Shown here: in pieces, positions 1-17,200 of the stretch
Numbering within the stretch: the first letter of the stretch is position 1
Layout of the letters: each line of letters begins with the position of its first letter
Made by a program: the position numbers and the translations under genes
The notes under the pieces: generated by a model
What the model was told of the DNA's origin: nothing
Databases searched by the model: none
The model's input: only the letters and a program-made list of their open reading frames with translations
Source of the DNA: Botryococcus braunii
Taxonomy: Eukaryota; Chlorophyta; Trebouxiophyceae
Length of the DNA stretch: 22,500 nt
Reading direction: 5' to 3'
NCBI GenBank assembly: GCA_002005505.1
Contig: KV908374.1
Coordinates: 367,607 to 390,106, forward strand

Positions 1-83
1 AATGTAGAATGCCCAAAGATGAAAATCTGGGTTTACCCGCCCTCACGCTGTAGGGAAAGCCTGAATTCACTTACACGTTCAGT

Positions 84-486
84 GCTCTGAAATCCGTAGT
101 TTCTGACCTGGATGGGGCTCTTTCATTTCCAGCCCACTCTTCCATTGAATCCAACTCAGTGGTGGCTTCTGTAAAAGCAGTCAAGGGAACGGTTTCGTTA
201 TGCTACCCAACCCCTCTTAAGAGCCCTCGTGGCCAGGGAATCCCGCCTGTTTTACTTGTGGTGGGGTGTTTAACCATTGTGAGCACTGGGTGGGCAGGCG
301 GTGGGTCTTTGACAGGTGCAGCGGCACGCTCGGACGTTGAGAGAATGCTGTCCCAGCTTCTCCCCGGCATTGAGGGGGGCCGCTTGTCTTCCTACCTACC
401 CCCAGGCCGGGGAGACATCAACCTCCAGGACATTGCTGCAGACACCAGGCATGCCTCAGTCCTTGATGTTGTATATGCTTTAAACT
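84..486 (+). CDS. Unassigned coding-like block A (possible exon or exons)
   Basis: One frame stays open from just after a TAG at 51-53 to a TAG at 486-488 and has ordinary amino-acid composition. Its last part (about 318-468) is the most protein-like, with helical character (RSDVERMLSQLLPGIEGG) and then an Asp/Ala-rich stretch ending near SVLDVV. Possible splice signals are an acceptor TTTGACAG ending at 315 and a donor GTATATGC near 469. The phases I tried did not give a unique exon pair, so boundaries are open. I recognise no family. It may be internal exons of a gene starting left of the window or N-terminal exons of the downstream lipase; nothing decides between these. Confidence 0.3.
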
Positions 487-580
487 AGTCATTGTCCGGC
501 ATGTTGTGTTTCACACCCTCCCTTGCTAATGGGCCAGCAGCACCCGCTTCAATAGGGCGGTAACAGTTGGCTGCAGCTTC

Positions 581-718
581 ATGGAACGTTTGATCTACTT
601 GCGAATGGCGAGTGTGGCCCCACATGTGGAGGAAGCTCCTGTCCTGATCTATACAGTGAAACGAGATCCTTGCAGGAGCTCATTTGAGTACTCACATGAG
701 CTTGGAAGCTTGGGACCC
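581..718 (+). CDS. Unassigned coding-like block B (possible exon)
   Basis: After a plausible acceptor (GGCTGCAG, ending near 575) a frame reads MERLIYLRMASVAPHVEEA, continues through VLIYTVKRDPC and stops at a TAG ending near 721. The composition is protein-like and a long antisense frame also spans this stretch. No domain is recognisable. It lies between blocks A and C on the same strand, so the three may be exons of one gene. Confidence 0.22.
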
Positions 719-825
719 TAGAACGACCTTGGATTCCTTTGTTCCAAAGGAGCTTGGAAGGGGCCGGAAAGGCGCCACAGAGGTGTGCATAATGCTGGCT
801 TGGCCATACAAATGAGCTGATTGGT

Positions 826-1260
826 GTGCGTGACCGTCTGATCAGGTTTGGAGGGCCTTCGGCAAGCAATGTCTTCACATCGAGATTGGTTGAAGCCATA
901 ACGCAGAGGGCGTTGGACGAGGCTTCAGCAGTGCAGAAGGCCTTGAACACCCTCTCGCCCGACAGGACGACCCTTGTCCAGTTTGCAGATCTGTGCAGCC
1001 TCCTCGAGCCCACATTGTGTGATGGCGAGGAGTGTGTAAGGGCGGCTTGGAGTGTGGGAGAGCAAAGAGGCGGCGGCACCATTTCTGCGACCAACAAACG
1101 GCTGCTGGCTCCAGACCTTGTTGCATTTGGGTTCAGAGCTGTGCGCATGCCTGTCTGCCGGAGGTTCTGGAACCGCGCTCTTGGTATGGCATTTTGCGAG
1201 ACACTGCATGCCGATACTTCTGGCTCAAGGAGCCAAGCAGGGCTGCCGCCAGGGGCATAA
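826..1260 (+). CDS. Unassigned coding-like block C, possible terminal exon
   Basis: An open frame of about 144 codons ends at TAA 1258-1260. Residues 15-65 look like an amphipathic helical bundle (for example LVEAITQRALDEASAVQKAL, then LVQFADLCSLLEPTL); the C-terminal half is Arg/Cys-rich and less convincing. I considered the N-terminal helical region of M3 metallopeptidases, but the match is weak and no HExxH exon follows within the window. A strong hairpin starts 41 nt after the stop. Treat it as a hypothetical 3' exon. Confidence 0.3.
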   Translation: MRDRLIRFGGPSASNVFTSRLVEAITQRALDEASAVQKALNTLSPDRTTLVQFADLCSLLEPTLCDGEECVRAAWSVGEQRGGGTISATNKRLLAPDLVAFGFRAVRMPVCRRFWNRALGMAFCETLHADTSGSRSQAGLPPGA

Positions 1261-1301
1261 AGACAATACAGCAAGGTTTAAAACGTTTTCTGACCCCACG
1301 A

Positions 1302-1362
1302 CCTTGGAGGTTTCAGATGTTTTATCATTTTTTAAACGATAAAATATCTGAAACCTCCAAGG
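1302..1362. repeat. Near-perfect inverted repeat, 25-bp stem and 11-nt loop
   Basis: The left arm is 1302-1326 and the right arm 1338-1362. They are complementary at 24 of 25 positions, and the exception becomes a G-U pair if the + strand is transcribed. The loop is AT-rich (ATTTTTTAAAC). The arms begin CCTTGGAGG and end CCTCCAAGG. It sits 41 nt after the TAA of block C, so it could be a 3'-UTR hairpin, a small-RNA precursor or a minimal inverted-repeat element. Confidence 0.9.
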
Positions 1363-3843
1363 TTTCTGAGTGATGACGAGTGAGAGTATCTTGCGCGACA
1401 GCTGCCTGCTCGTGCGAGAACCTGCACACATGGTAAAGAAAAAAGTATACATCTAACATGTTCAAGTGCGGTTGCACAAGCTACGATCTAACTATCTATC
1501 AACCATGTTTGTAATGAATAAAGAGCGAATGAAGTTACATCTGTCCAGCCTGTTGAAGCTCGTGAATCGGGTAGCTCCCTTCTCGACTAGCAGATTCAGA
1601 AGAAGAAATCATACTCGACCCTCACCCGGGGGGAAGAAGAGAAGAGAAACAATTCGATTTGTGTGGTTGGACTGGTATGTGCTATCCCATTCTTGAAACG
1701 AGAAGAAAAAGAGACATTTTCTGGGTTGACGTTCGAGTTTAGGGTTGAGGGGTTTTTGCGGTGAGGAGGTTTTGATTTCCTCTAATGTAATCAAAACATT
1801 TGGGTTTGGGTCCTTTGGAGGAGGCTCATCACCGCTCACCGTCGCCAATCTGCAGCACTTCATGGCAGGTGGGCCCACCGCGTGCCCTGCCCAAGACAAG
1901 CAGACCCGGTATGTTGTCATGCTGGCGGGTCAACAATCACCCGTGGCCTTCCAAACCTTTTCGTTTGAAGCAATTGGGGGGCTTGCATCCTGAGGTGCTG
2001 GCCTTCTTCAATACACTCCACGGGCTTCTGAACCAGGGCGCCATTGCACAAGAAGATGGGGAGGGACATTTTGTCATGCATCGGGCCAGTTTCAGTATTG
2101 CGGCCGCTGTGGGTTGCCAGCTGGCTGCTCGCCTGTAGCTTGAAACATTTGAGGGTGGGTCGTTCCAACAGGGGCTTGCCTCTTTCTTCCTACACTTACC
2201 AGGAAAACGAACATGCATCTCTACAGTCCAGAGGGCGTGTACGTCACGTGATGAGGGATGACGGACCACAATACCACAATACTGTTACTTCTTCACCTCG
2301 GTAACCACAATACTGTTACTTCTTCACGTATCCTCCAGACCCGTCAAGTGTTTCAGCGGCGGTGACTTGGCCAGTCTCCAATATCCAGTTATCAGTATTG
2401 TTATCCGTGCTATAGCATAGCATTATTACAACTAGGTTCTCACATACCGTTGGTTCATCCGTCTGCATCTCATCATGCCCTCTGGGCTGGATTGATGTGA
2501 TTCTCGGATAACGGGCTACTACAGCAATCCTCAGAGTAGGTAGGTGTGTTTGATTCCGTTCGGAAGGGAAAGTCTCTGTAACTCCACGTGGACACTGCGA
2601 TCTTTCCTGTGGCGGGGACCACGTCAGGCGGTGCACACGGAGCGTCTTATTTGATCTGGCAAATGGCTGAGACTGGAATCTCCTTCCGAAGAGAACCCAC
2701 AATTCAAAAGAAAAAATATCTGTATGCAATGTCACTTACTCTAGCTAGCTTCGAACTGCTGGAAATGCCCGAAACGATTTACTTATCGGTTTTGCAACAG
2801 TGATGAGCGCGACAGCCAGGACAGTTGTCTTTCTCAACAGCATCAAACTCGTAGAATGGATCGTTTTAATGTAAGATAGATAAATCCAAGTCATGTATGA
2901 AGATGTGCAGCGTATTTTGTTTATGCATAGATTAATCGGCCACTCAATGCCGCTCACGGCCTTGTAGTAGACGTACATCCCATTGTGCACTGTCTCTCCT
3001 GGTGTACTTCTTTGTCAAAGTGTTGTGTTGAGACTGTTTATCTAGATGTTTTCAAAAGTATGGACGGCTATGGTGTGGACGGCAGTTGCTTGAGGACGGA
3101 TCAACAAGATTGTCTTCTGTGTGATGCATATATTCGACCTGCTAGATCTGCGTTTGACTTTTCTTCACATTGATTTTAAAAGTTGAATCACTGCCAGTGT
3201 ATAAGGATGACTTCTGAGCTGGCATCTCAGTGTCCTGTCGTTGTTGCCACCGTGAGGATCTCTGAATCAGTGGGCCGCGCAGGAGATCCACGGTTGGGGC
3301 GCAGTGGACATAAGAACGACCAAGGAGCGCTGCATCGGGGATCTCAATTGCAAGCACCACTATTAAACACTTTGTGAAGCAGCTTAGCCATGTGGAAGCC
3401 AACACTGGTGAAAGCGCTTGCTAAGCACAATGCCAGGGCCACCCGCCCCTCTACATCAGTGGATATGGTTGCAGGTTTGCCTCGGCCATGACTACCCATT
3501 TGATAACCCCACAAAGCTTCCACCATGGTTTTCTTTTTTTGGGGACCGGCACATCATCAAAGCGTTTGGCAGCAATTCTCCAGGGCCAGATGTGTTAGGC
3601 GATTCCACACAAAACGACTGTTACCCCTTTGAATTCAGTGAGAGTATGTGGCCTGGTGGCCTGTCTCCTCTTCCGAGAACCTTTGGAACAGGGTTGGTCA
3701 CTGCCCGTCGTGTCACATGTAATGCACATCTACATTAGCATATGTAAATTGAAGCCAGCAATGGTAGTATGCTCATATGCTGCAAACCATGCCTCCAGTC
3801 CTGCTTTGCACACAGCCCAGCACAGCTCCAGTCCCACCAACCC

Positions 3844-3844
<1 letters not shown>
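1363..3844. other. Stretch without a recognisable gene
   Basis: Stop codons are frequent and no family is recognisable on either strand. Position about 1510 holds TGTAATGAATAAAG, which contains both TGTAA and AATAAA, motifs that can act as polyadenylation signals in algae and other eukaryotes. 1974-2138 is a short protein-like open stretch (LGGLHPEVLAFFNTLHGLL and onward, ending at TAG). 2273-2327 is a small tandem duplication. The rest could be intergenic or a long 5' intron of the lipase gene. Confidence 0.5.
2273..2327. repeat. Two-copy tandem duplication, 31-bp period
   Basis: The 24-bp string beginning ACCACAATACTG and ending ACTTCTTCAC occurs at 2273-2296 and again, identical, at 2304-2327. 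Confidence 0.85.
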
Positions 3845-3928
<84 letters not shown>

Positions 3929-3973
3929 CACCACACACACACACACACACCACACACACACACACACACACCA

Positions 3974-4027
<54 letters not shown>

Positions 4028-4080
4028 GTGCGCGCGCGCACGCACACGCGCATGCACATGCGCGCGCATACACACACACA
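3845..4080. repeat. Compound CA / CACC / CG microsatellite
   Basis: A pure (AC)n run at 3849-3904 is followed by several more (CA)n runs separated by single CC interruptions. Then comes an alternating CG/TG block from about 4013 to 4040 (GCGCGCGCGTGCGCGCGC), and a degraded CA/CG tail. Every frame on both strands is open through it, giving His-Thr or Cys-Val repeats that should not be read as protein. Alternating purine-pyrimidine sequence of this length is a strong Z-DNA candidate. Confidence 0.95.
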
Positions 4081-4452
4081 TTTACAAACACACACACGCT
4101 CTTGTCCCACACTTGCACACACAACAATAAATCAGACTTTTGAGTTATCCACCTGGAGTTTCAGTCCCCCTACCGGAACCCCCGGCCTGTTAGGGGGGGA
4201 GGGGGTGAGCAGCGCACGTCACACCATAGGCACCATCAGATACCTCCAAGCAAGTGTCACTATGTCCCAGATTGCGCCTGCGCTCACAAGGGCTTTGCTT
4301 AAGAGCGGCATTCTGGACACGTCGTGGCACTGCCACATTTGTAGAAGACATGCTCCCCACTTGGGTGTTGGTATCTGGAACATTCTGAGAAACGTTTCCT
4401 TGCGGGGTGGCCTCTTACTCGGCTCATTGGTATTAGTAAGCCTCCCAATCCG

Positions 4453-4456
<4 letters not shown>

Positions 4457-4500
<44 letters not shown>

Positions 4501-4540
4501 GCACGCACACACGCACACGCACGCACGCACACAGACACAG
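4457..4540. repeat. CA microsatellite with CACG tail
   Basis: (AC)n at 4457-4496 grades into GCAC and ACACGC repeats up to about 4540. It ends in CAGACACAG, which could serve as a splice acceptor for the first recognisable lipase exon region. Confidence 0.95.
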
Positions 4541-4782
4541 GGGAGAAGGGGTGCAGGGCACGCTCGCCGACGTGGATGTCACCCCGCGGCACCTCAGCCG
4601 ACCAGATGGCACGATCCAGGAGAGACCAAAAGGCCGTTGGGGGCGGCCCCGAAGGCTCAAAGCAGATTTCTCCTGGACAGGCCACAATGTTGTGCTGGCA
4701 TGAGGAGGGACTCTCTGGGCCCACTGGCTGAAGGCCTCCCTCTTGATGTGGGGATGGGGATGTCGACTTTGGCCCAGCGCAG

Positions 4783-10771
<5,989 letters not shown>

Positions 10772-12175
10772 ACTTTTTTACCACTTCCTTAAGAGGAAGG
10801 GCTTACGTGATCATGCTTTAGAGGTCAGAGCAGTGGAAATTGTATGTCTGGAAGTGACGCATTGTATCAACAAAAAACTGTGTGTGTGCCACATGCATTC
10901 TGCAAGTCACATTTGGAAATAGATCGATGTACACTGCAAGGAGTGCAGTGCCACTTTGCATGACCAGCAGAGCAAGTATCATGCGCGAGAGAAACGATGA
11001 CATTTACGACTTCCGTCAACTTCACATAGAGGGCCGCTTGCAGATGACCTACATCCGCTACACCGTTGTTTGCTACAAATTTAAAGTACCACTAGTGTGG
11101 CAAGTATGCAAGCCAGTAACTAAATAGTAGCCCTCGTCCTCGCAAGGTACTGACATGTGCTCTTAAATCTATGGGATGCCATGTAAATTACGGTTAGCTA
11201 ACACCTTGCTTTGAATGTGGAAGGCAAGAATGGTGTGAAACTCATCAATAGCGTGCAACAAGTTGGAGACATCATCGCCTCCAATCTCAATGCATGCATG
11301 TTTCTCACCCGCCTTTCTTTACAAGTAGTGGGGGAGCAAAGGTCTACATTGAACTCTGCCCAAATCTGCATGATCATGCAGATACTTGCAGCTTTTGCTG
11401 TTCAATTGTACGCTGTCAGCAGTGGTTCGCTGTGCCTCACGGATTCCCTACAATTCAATTTAAGAGCGTGCACATAAATGCTCACAGAACTCAGAAAACG
11501 TGACACGCGATTCTCTGAAAGCACAGCTGTGCTTAGGCTTGGAATAACGGGACATTGCGTACACGTCACGTGAGTGAATTCCCTCCATCACTCCTCACAG
11601 TGCTGGCTTTAACCTCCAAAACGAAAACATCTTTCTGACTTTCATCTACAGGAACTGGCAACAGGTTGCAGCGCAATGTGCTTGTTACCTGTGCCCAAGT
11701 GCCAGCAGCTTGACTGCTCGGAGACTGGCTTCACACAGGGCTCTGTGAAAAGATAATGGCCCCGGAGATTCTGGAAAACAAGAGAGGATGCCGTACAGGA
11801 CCCACCTCGACCTCTGGGTGTGGTCAACTAAAAGGTATGCTCTCCTCTGAATTAAACGTGCCCTGTGTACAATAAAATCTAACTCGCTCTCAAGTTATCA
11901 CACGCATGCATGCGCACCCTCTGCGGGAACATTCATTCTACTTAAAGAATTCCCCCTCCTGCCCTTGTACATTCGCTGAGTCTGTATACGGTATACCAAG
12001 AACAGTCTCTCCATCAAGAGACTGTCCAAGGCATGCACAAAGGCATGTTTTAAGAAGGACTCGCCATCGAAATCTCAGAACCGAACAAGAACTGTGTATC
12101 CAGACTGTTTCGGCAAGCCTCCGTAATCAAAAGGCTGCTGATTTTGCTGACCGTTGCTGCAACACCACCTTGCTC

Positions 12176-12195
12176 AATAACAATTCATTGTTATT
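12176..12195. repeat. Perfect inverted repeat, 9-bp arms and 2-nt loop
   Basis: AATAACAAT, TC, ATTGTTATT. Its right arm overlaps the start of the first 37-bp direct repeat. Confidence 0.9.
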
Positions 12196-12338
12196 TAATA
12201 GAGCATCCCCCGATAGCGTAGTCACTAACAAGAGGGCTGGTTCCCCATTCCAGATTAAACAGGGAAGAAAGACTACGTCAATATCAGCACATAATCTCAC
12301 AGTTATTTAAAAGAGCATCCCCCGATAGCTTAGCCACT
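12190..12338. repeat. Pair of 37-bp direct repeats, 112 bp apart
   Basis: Copies at 12190-12226 and 12302-12338 match at 34 of 37 positions around the core AGAGCATCCCCCGATAGC. The 75 bp between them show no gene. Confidence 0.85.
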
Positions 12339-13067
12339 CAAGAAGAAGCAGAAGAAGACGAAGAAGAATAAGTGTACTTCCGGACTATTAACATATCACA
12401 AGCTCACTCACGCCTTTGACTGGTCCCATCCTCACGGGAGGATGCTAGCATGGCTACCCCACAGTGGACGTTCCTCAGCTTCTCCTCACTGATCTATTTC
12501 CTTTCCTTGCCCTCTCCCTCCCTCGCTCCTCTCCCTACTCCACTCCTCTCCCTACTCCAGAACACTGTAAGCGTTCTCTAACCTCCACTGCCCCAAACGA
12601 ATGGGCCAATCGGGGTATTAAAAAGCCGTCTGCACACCAGCATTCGAAGCACACACCTGCAGCGCCAAATGCCTTTCTGCCAAAAGGCCCATTGAGCACC
12701 CATGTGTAGCCGCACTGACATGTGTTACGGCAGAGCCCTGGGCAAAAATATGCTTCGAAATTCCCCGTTGTGCTCTTCAGCTTGCAACTAAGAGCAACAA
12801 CGATCCCAGTTCAGACACATCAAACAGTGCCTAGAGAAGCCTCCTGGACCAAGTTCTTCTCCTGAAGAACAAAACTTCTGAACTTTGTGACTACTTAGAT
12901 TTGGAGATCACGCTTCCTTCCCAAACGGGCCCACCCCCGACACCCCTCCCCCTCCAAAGGGGCGAAGATGTCTGATTAACAGCTCCTCCAGTAACAGCAC
13001 AGCAGCAAGCACAAGCTTCAACTGTTCAGCTTCATGTTAAATCCCTGCCTTTCAAATAAACTCATCC

Positions 13068-14208
13068 TCATGACGATTGAGGTGAACGCTGTTTCAACTC
13101 ATCTTTAAGAACACGCTCTGCAAAAAAGAAGCCAATCCCGGAAACGAAGTAGCACGTCGGCACTATCAGTAGAGCTTGCTGAAGCCCAACGCGGTCCGTG
13201 AGGTACGCCACAACTGCACACATACAAACAGCCGTTTATCCACTGCCAGTTAATTTGCATTTGTGTGCAAGACACCAGTTGCAGGGGTTCAGACTCCTGC
13301 TAAGTTCTAACAGACAGCCAGGCTTTTAGCCAACCAAATAACAGCTTCATAGCAAAATGCGAAACAAAGACATAGTGATCTGTCGTACTTAGCAAACAAC
13401 AGCAGCCTGCATAGAAATTGCTTAGTAATTTGATCAACTAGCCCGCCCTTGCATAGTATAGGGACTAACTGACAAGGCTTACTTAAAGGTCCGCTGGCAC
13501 CAATCAGATTGCGGATGCATAGGTGGACTGCTGATCCTGTGGAGCCCAAATCCTTTGGAGAAATGTCCCGCACCATGACAGCAGCAGGCGCTCTCCACAT
13601 TTCGCTCAGTGCAAATCCTACAGCCAGAGCTGCAAGAGAAGTTGTGTACTCTGGTGCAAGGAGGTTAACAACCAACACTGGAGCAGCAAGCATATTTGCA
13701 CCTGGACACAACACGGCTGCTTTAGTTCTGCTTAACTTAGCCATCGCTCTTGCCTTGTGGAGAGGCTATTGGGCCTGTTACCTCCAATAGCTTTTGATAG
13801 GGAACATGATTGGAAATCAACAGGAAAATTTGTAAGAAGCCACGAGCCAATGCTTATTACACAACCGCATTTTCCAGTCGTCGTTTCCCATGTTGTCACA
13901 ATAAATACACATGCACAGACTCTCGACGGGAGGCCTGGACAATTACAGGTCATCCATGCTGCTGTTGCGCTCATCCATGTCAACAAGTTACCTGCCGTGA
14001 TCCAGGCCCGCCCTCCAATGCGAGCTAGCATGTCAGCAGCACGGCCACCACCGACCCCTCCAATGATGCCGCTTATGGGAAGAATTGCTGCTAAGGCAGG
14101 GGAAAACACTGAAGGTTCCAGGTCATAAACTTTTGTATAGAAGATTGACTGACACGCAACTAAAGACCAGCTGCCTATGTCATTGACTGCTCCGGATAAC
14201 GTGACGGC
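13068..14208 (-). CDS. Transporter exons 10-12: TM7 to TM12 and C-terminus
   Basis: Exon 14208-13992 has AVTLSGAVNDIGSWSLVACQ, IFYTKVYDLEP, then LAAILPISGIIGGVGGGRAA and ends in phase 1. Exon 13716-13483 has VLCPGANMLAAPVLVVNLLA, then LAVGFALSEMWRAPAAVMVR and DISPKDLGSTGSAVHL. Exon 13213-13068 completes an Ile codon and reads VAYLTDRVGLQQALLIV, TCYFVSGIGFFFAERVL and a hydrophilic tail ending QSS before TGA. The acceptor of the middle exon could also be 3 nt upstream. Confidence 0.85.
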
Positions 14209-17200
14209 CTGCACGCATAATTTTACAAATCAATTGGCAATCAAGATCTTCTCCGTTACTAAAACATATCTCAATGTTACAGGAAGCGTCCGAGTGTGAC
14301 AGGAAACCCTTCCCTTGAACCCAATTTGATTGGGTCCTGTTTCCCTCTGGGGGAATTGCGGTGAAATCTACAGGTAATCGTCAAGGAATATTTCAGCCAT
14401 GAGATCCCTATGTGTCTGCTGCATTGCAGGGATTACCCTAGTCTAAAAATGGTCAAGAATAGAGGTGCCATTTACAACACGATGACCGATGCAAGGACAT
14501 CCAACCCTGTAACTGCAAATTCAAACTTTGATCACCACTCCCCATCATAAGTCTTAATTTGACACTGTATTCAAACAGGCAGCTTCTACCCTGCAAATGT
14601 ATCTTCAATGGAATCCCTCCAAGGTTCAGCAGCTGCATGTCACCTGAAATGCTCTAGAAGTCACGAGGGACTGCACTCCTTGGAAAAACCCCATCTTTTT
14701 CTCTGGCTTAGTAGGTGCTGGAGGAGATTTGCGCATGGCAGGGATGTTGGCAGAAAACTTATCGCTGCGAGACCGTGCAAGTTTGCGCGTGGCATCCCGA
14801 AAGAACTTGGAAGAGTCAAGTGGTTCTCCAATGAAACTCTTGCCAGGATTTCGTGGTTCGTCCAGGGTGAGCAAGCAAAGTCCAGCTATAAAAAAACCTG
14901 GTATGCCGAGCCAGAAAAGTAGTTGCCTCCATGAAGACTCAGGAACATTCGCATAAGCCACCTGAGCTCACCATCACGCCCCGTTCAATTAAAGTAGCAC
15001 CATCATGGGCAAGTCAGTTGTCACAGCAAACTGATAAAATATTAACCACTGAAAACCAGTCAATTCCGCACTAAGCTGTTTCACAGCTCTGTCATCACAC
15101 CTTCACATAGTCAGACAAATGTGATTTAACGAACAAAGCGGCTCACCAATGATGGGAACTGTTCGCCGATTGATAGTACGCACCATCAATGCCTATCTGG
15201 TGTGCAAAAACATATCTACAAGTACTCACTATTTAACAAAACGGAGTAATCTGCAACTCTTACCAGCGCCCCATCTTACTGAGGAGGGTTCGGGCTTACG
15301 CTGAAGTCGTAATTAAATTTAGGGACGACAAAGGCATTGTTGCCCTCTATATATAGCAAGCTCGATACCGACAAGTCCAGCCTGTCCAGTGGAACCTGTG
15401 CAAAATTCCCATACCCATAACGCAATCTTTACCACATGACTTCCACCATAACCTTTATAGAGCATGCCAGACCAGCAATCGGACGGTCAGTCTTCCACCA
15501 TCCTGGCTAATCTCGCAGGCAAACAGGGATGCCTTTGAAGCTTCAACTGGAAATCCAGATATCTTATTTTCTGGACCACACTTACAAAAAACTCAGAGCA
15601 GTAAACTGCAAGCCACCAGGTTCTTAAACTCTTCTCTTTGTAGGATGATGCTGGTGGCCTGAGCATTCATGAGATGTGGTGACGTACTGGACAACAATGT
15701 TTTTGCACTTCTTTACGAATGTTGCCTGATAAAATGACCTATGAAAGAAAGGAAAGGCGGACCGAATCACATCAACCTTCACCAATCATTACTCTGAGGT
15801 GCTACCAAGTAGTTAAGCAGCAGATAAGCACATGGCTCGGATCAACGAATGGGCTAGAAAAGTGATATCTTACCGTGATGGCACCAATAGTGTCCGTCAC
15901 TGCATTGGCCACACCCAGTTTGCTGGCAATAACAACAGCACCAAAAGATAAAGCTCTGCCAATGTATATAGCACTGTTGTATAGAGCCATTGCAGTGTTT
16001 CTTTCCCTAGGGAATAGCTCTGGTATAAGCGAAAAGCATATGGGATTCTGGGTGGCTTGCGCCCCGGCAAAAACCATTCGCTCGATCAGTAGCTCATAGA
16101 AACTCTCTGCCTGCAGAAGCATCAAAACACAGATGAGACAGCCAGAACCATCCAAAAACTTTTCAGTCTGGGAGCAGGATCATCGAGTCTAACCATGCCT
16201 GTCAGAAGCATACGCAGGAGATGTTAATATCAGTTGAGAACAATAAGCAGAAACGGCCTGTGTTCATCCCCGGACATTTTGGAAGTTTCACAAATTCCAT
16301 AAAAATTCCAAAACCTCATTAATGACTGCTGTACTTCAGTCAACAAAGCTTTTAGACATTATCTCAACGATTACAAAGCCATGATAGGCGTACTTTTGAT
16401 GCAAGAATTGTTAACCCACTCCAGAGGACCAGTCCAGCAGCCAACAGCCGTGGCCGGTCAACGCGGTCCGCCAAATACCCAATTGGTGTCAGGCATACAG
16501 CATAGAGCAACTGCAGTCACCCAGCTTCTGAAAGTTAATGGCTGTCCAGAATGCAAACAGACTTTCAAGAGACAGCAACTTCCATACGCTAAAATACACC
16601 AGGAGGAGAATCCCCCATCACAGATCAAGCTGGCCAGTCAGTAAGTTGGTATTGCGACAATACATTCACGTCAATACCAATTTCAAGGGCTACAAAAGGC
16701 AAACCAAGGCGAAGTTCACCCACAGAACACTTATACACCACAAGCTCGTGACCTGCCAAGCTATCCGTAGAATAACGCTTGATGATGACCTTCTGCCGGT
16801 TGCATAATATCCTGAAAAATCCAACGAAACTGCAAGTAGCAATCGCCCTATCTACCTGGCCTGCTGAATTAGAATCAAAGCCAAAGCCCAATACGGCAAA
16901 GGCGTGGCACACCACAGTCAAAACCAAACAGTGCCATGCATACCGTGTAAAACACAGTTAGCAGCGCTCCCTCCTTGTCTGTCATTGCCAACTCAGGGCT
17001 GATGATTGGTAGTAGAGCAGGCACAGCGTACCTGAATGCACCTGCTATATTGTCAGCATGTGATGGTTAAAAACATGGACCCTTCACTGAATACAAATCA
17101 GGGTAGCCTTCAACTGAATGACAATCTTTCAGGATTAAGTTGTAATGCGCCACAGCCCCAACTTCCAGCAAGCTTACATGGCACCTCTTAATGTTCAGGG

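Larger units (their letters stand above)
10772..13067. other. Convergent intergenic region / 3' UTRs
   Basis: Lies between the stop of the + strand lipase and the stop of the - strand transporter. A TGTAA (about 11181) could serve the lipase mRNA. 10981-11127 has a short protein-like frame (RERNDDIYDFRQLHIEGRL) without family resemblance. Repeats at 12176-12195, 12190-12226 and 12302-12338 are listed separately. 12340-12370 is AAG/GAA-rich and 12515-12556 is a CTC-rich tract with an 18-bp tandem duplication (ACTCCTCTCCCT unit). Confidence 0.6.

Noticed and set aside
826..1010. N-terminal domain of an M3 metallopeptidase (mitochondrial intermediate peptidase type)
   Set aside because: Only a loose resemblance in helical pattern; the usual FDxLSDxLCR element is absent and no HExxH exon is found downstream in the window.
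579..1274. 231-codon - strand open frame
   Set aside because: It runs antisense to blocks B and C, which have more protein-like composition; no recognisable motif. Not excluded, but unsupported.
1736..1760. Interstitial telomere repeat (TTTAGGG)
   Set aside because: Only one exact unit followed by a degenerate one; expected by chance.
10881..11127. Additional lipase exon downstream of 10771
   Set aside because: The terminal exon already ends with the family's C-terminal motif and a stop; this stretch shows no family similarity and no clear acceptor in phase.
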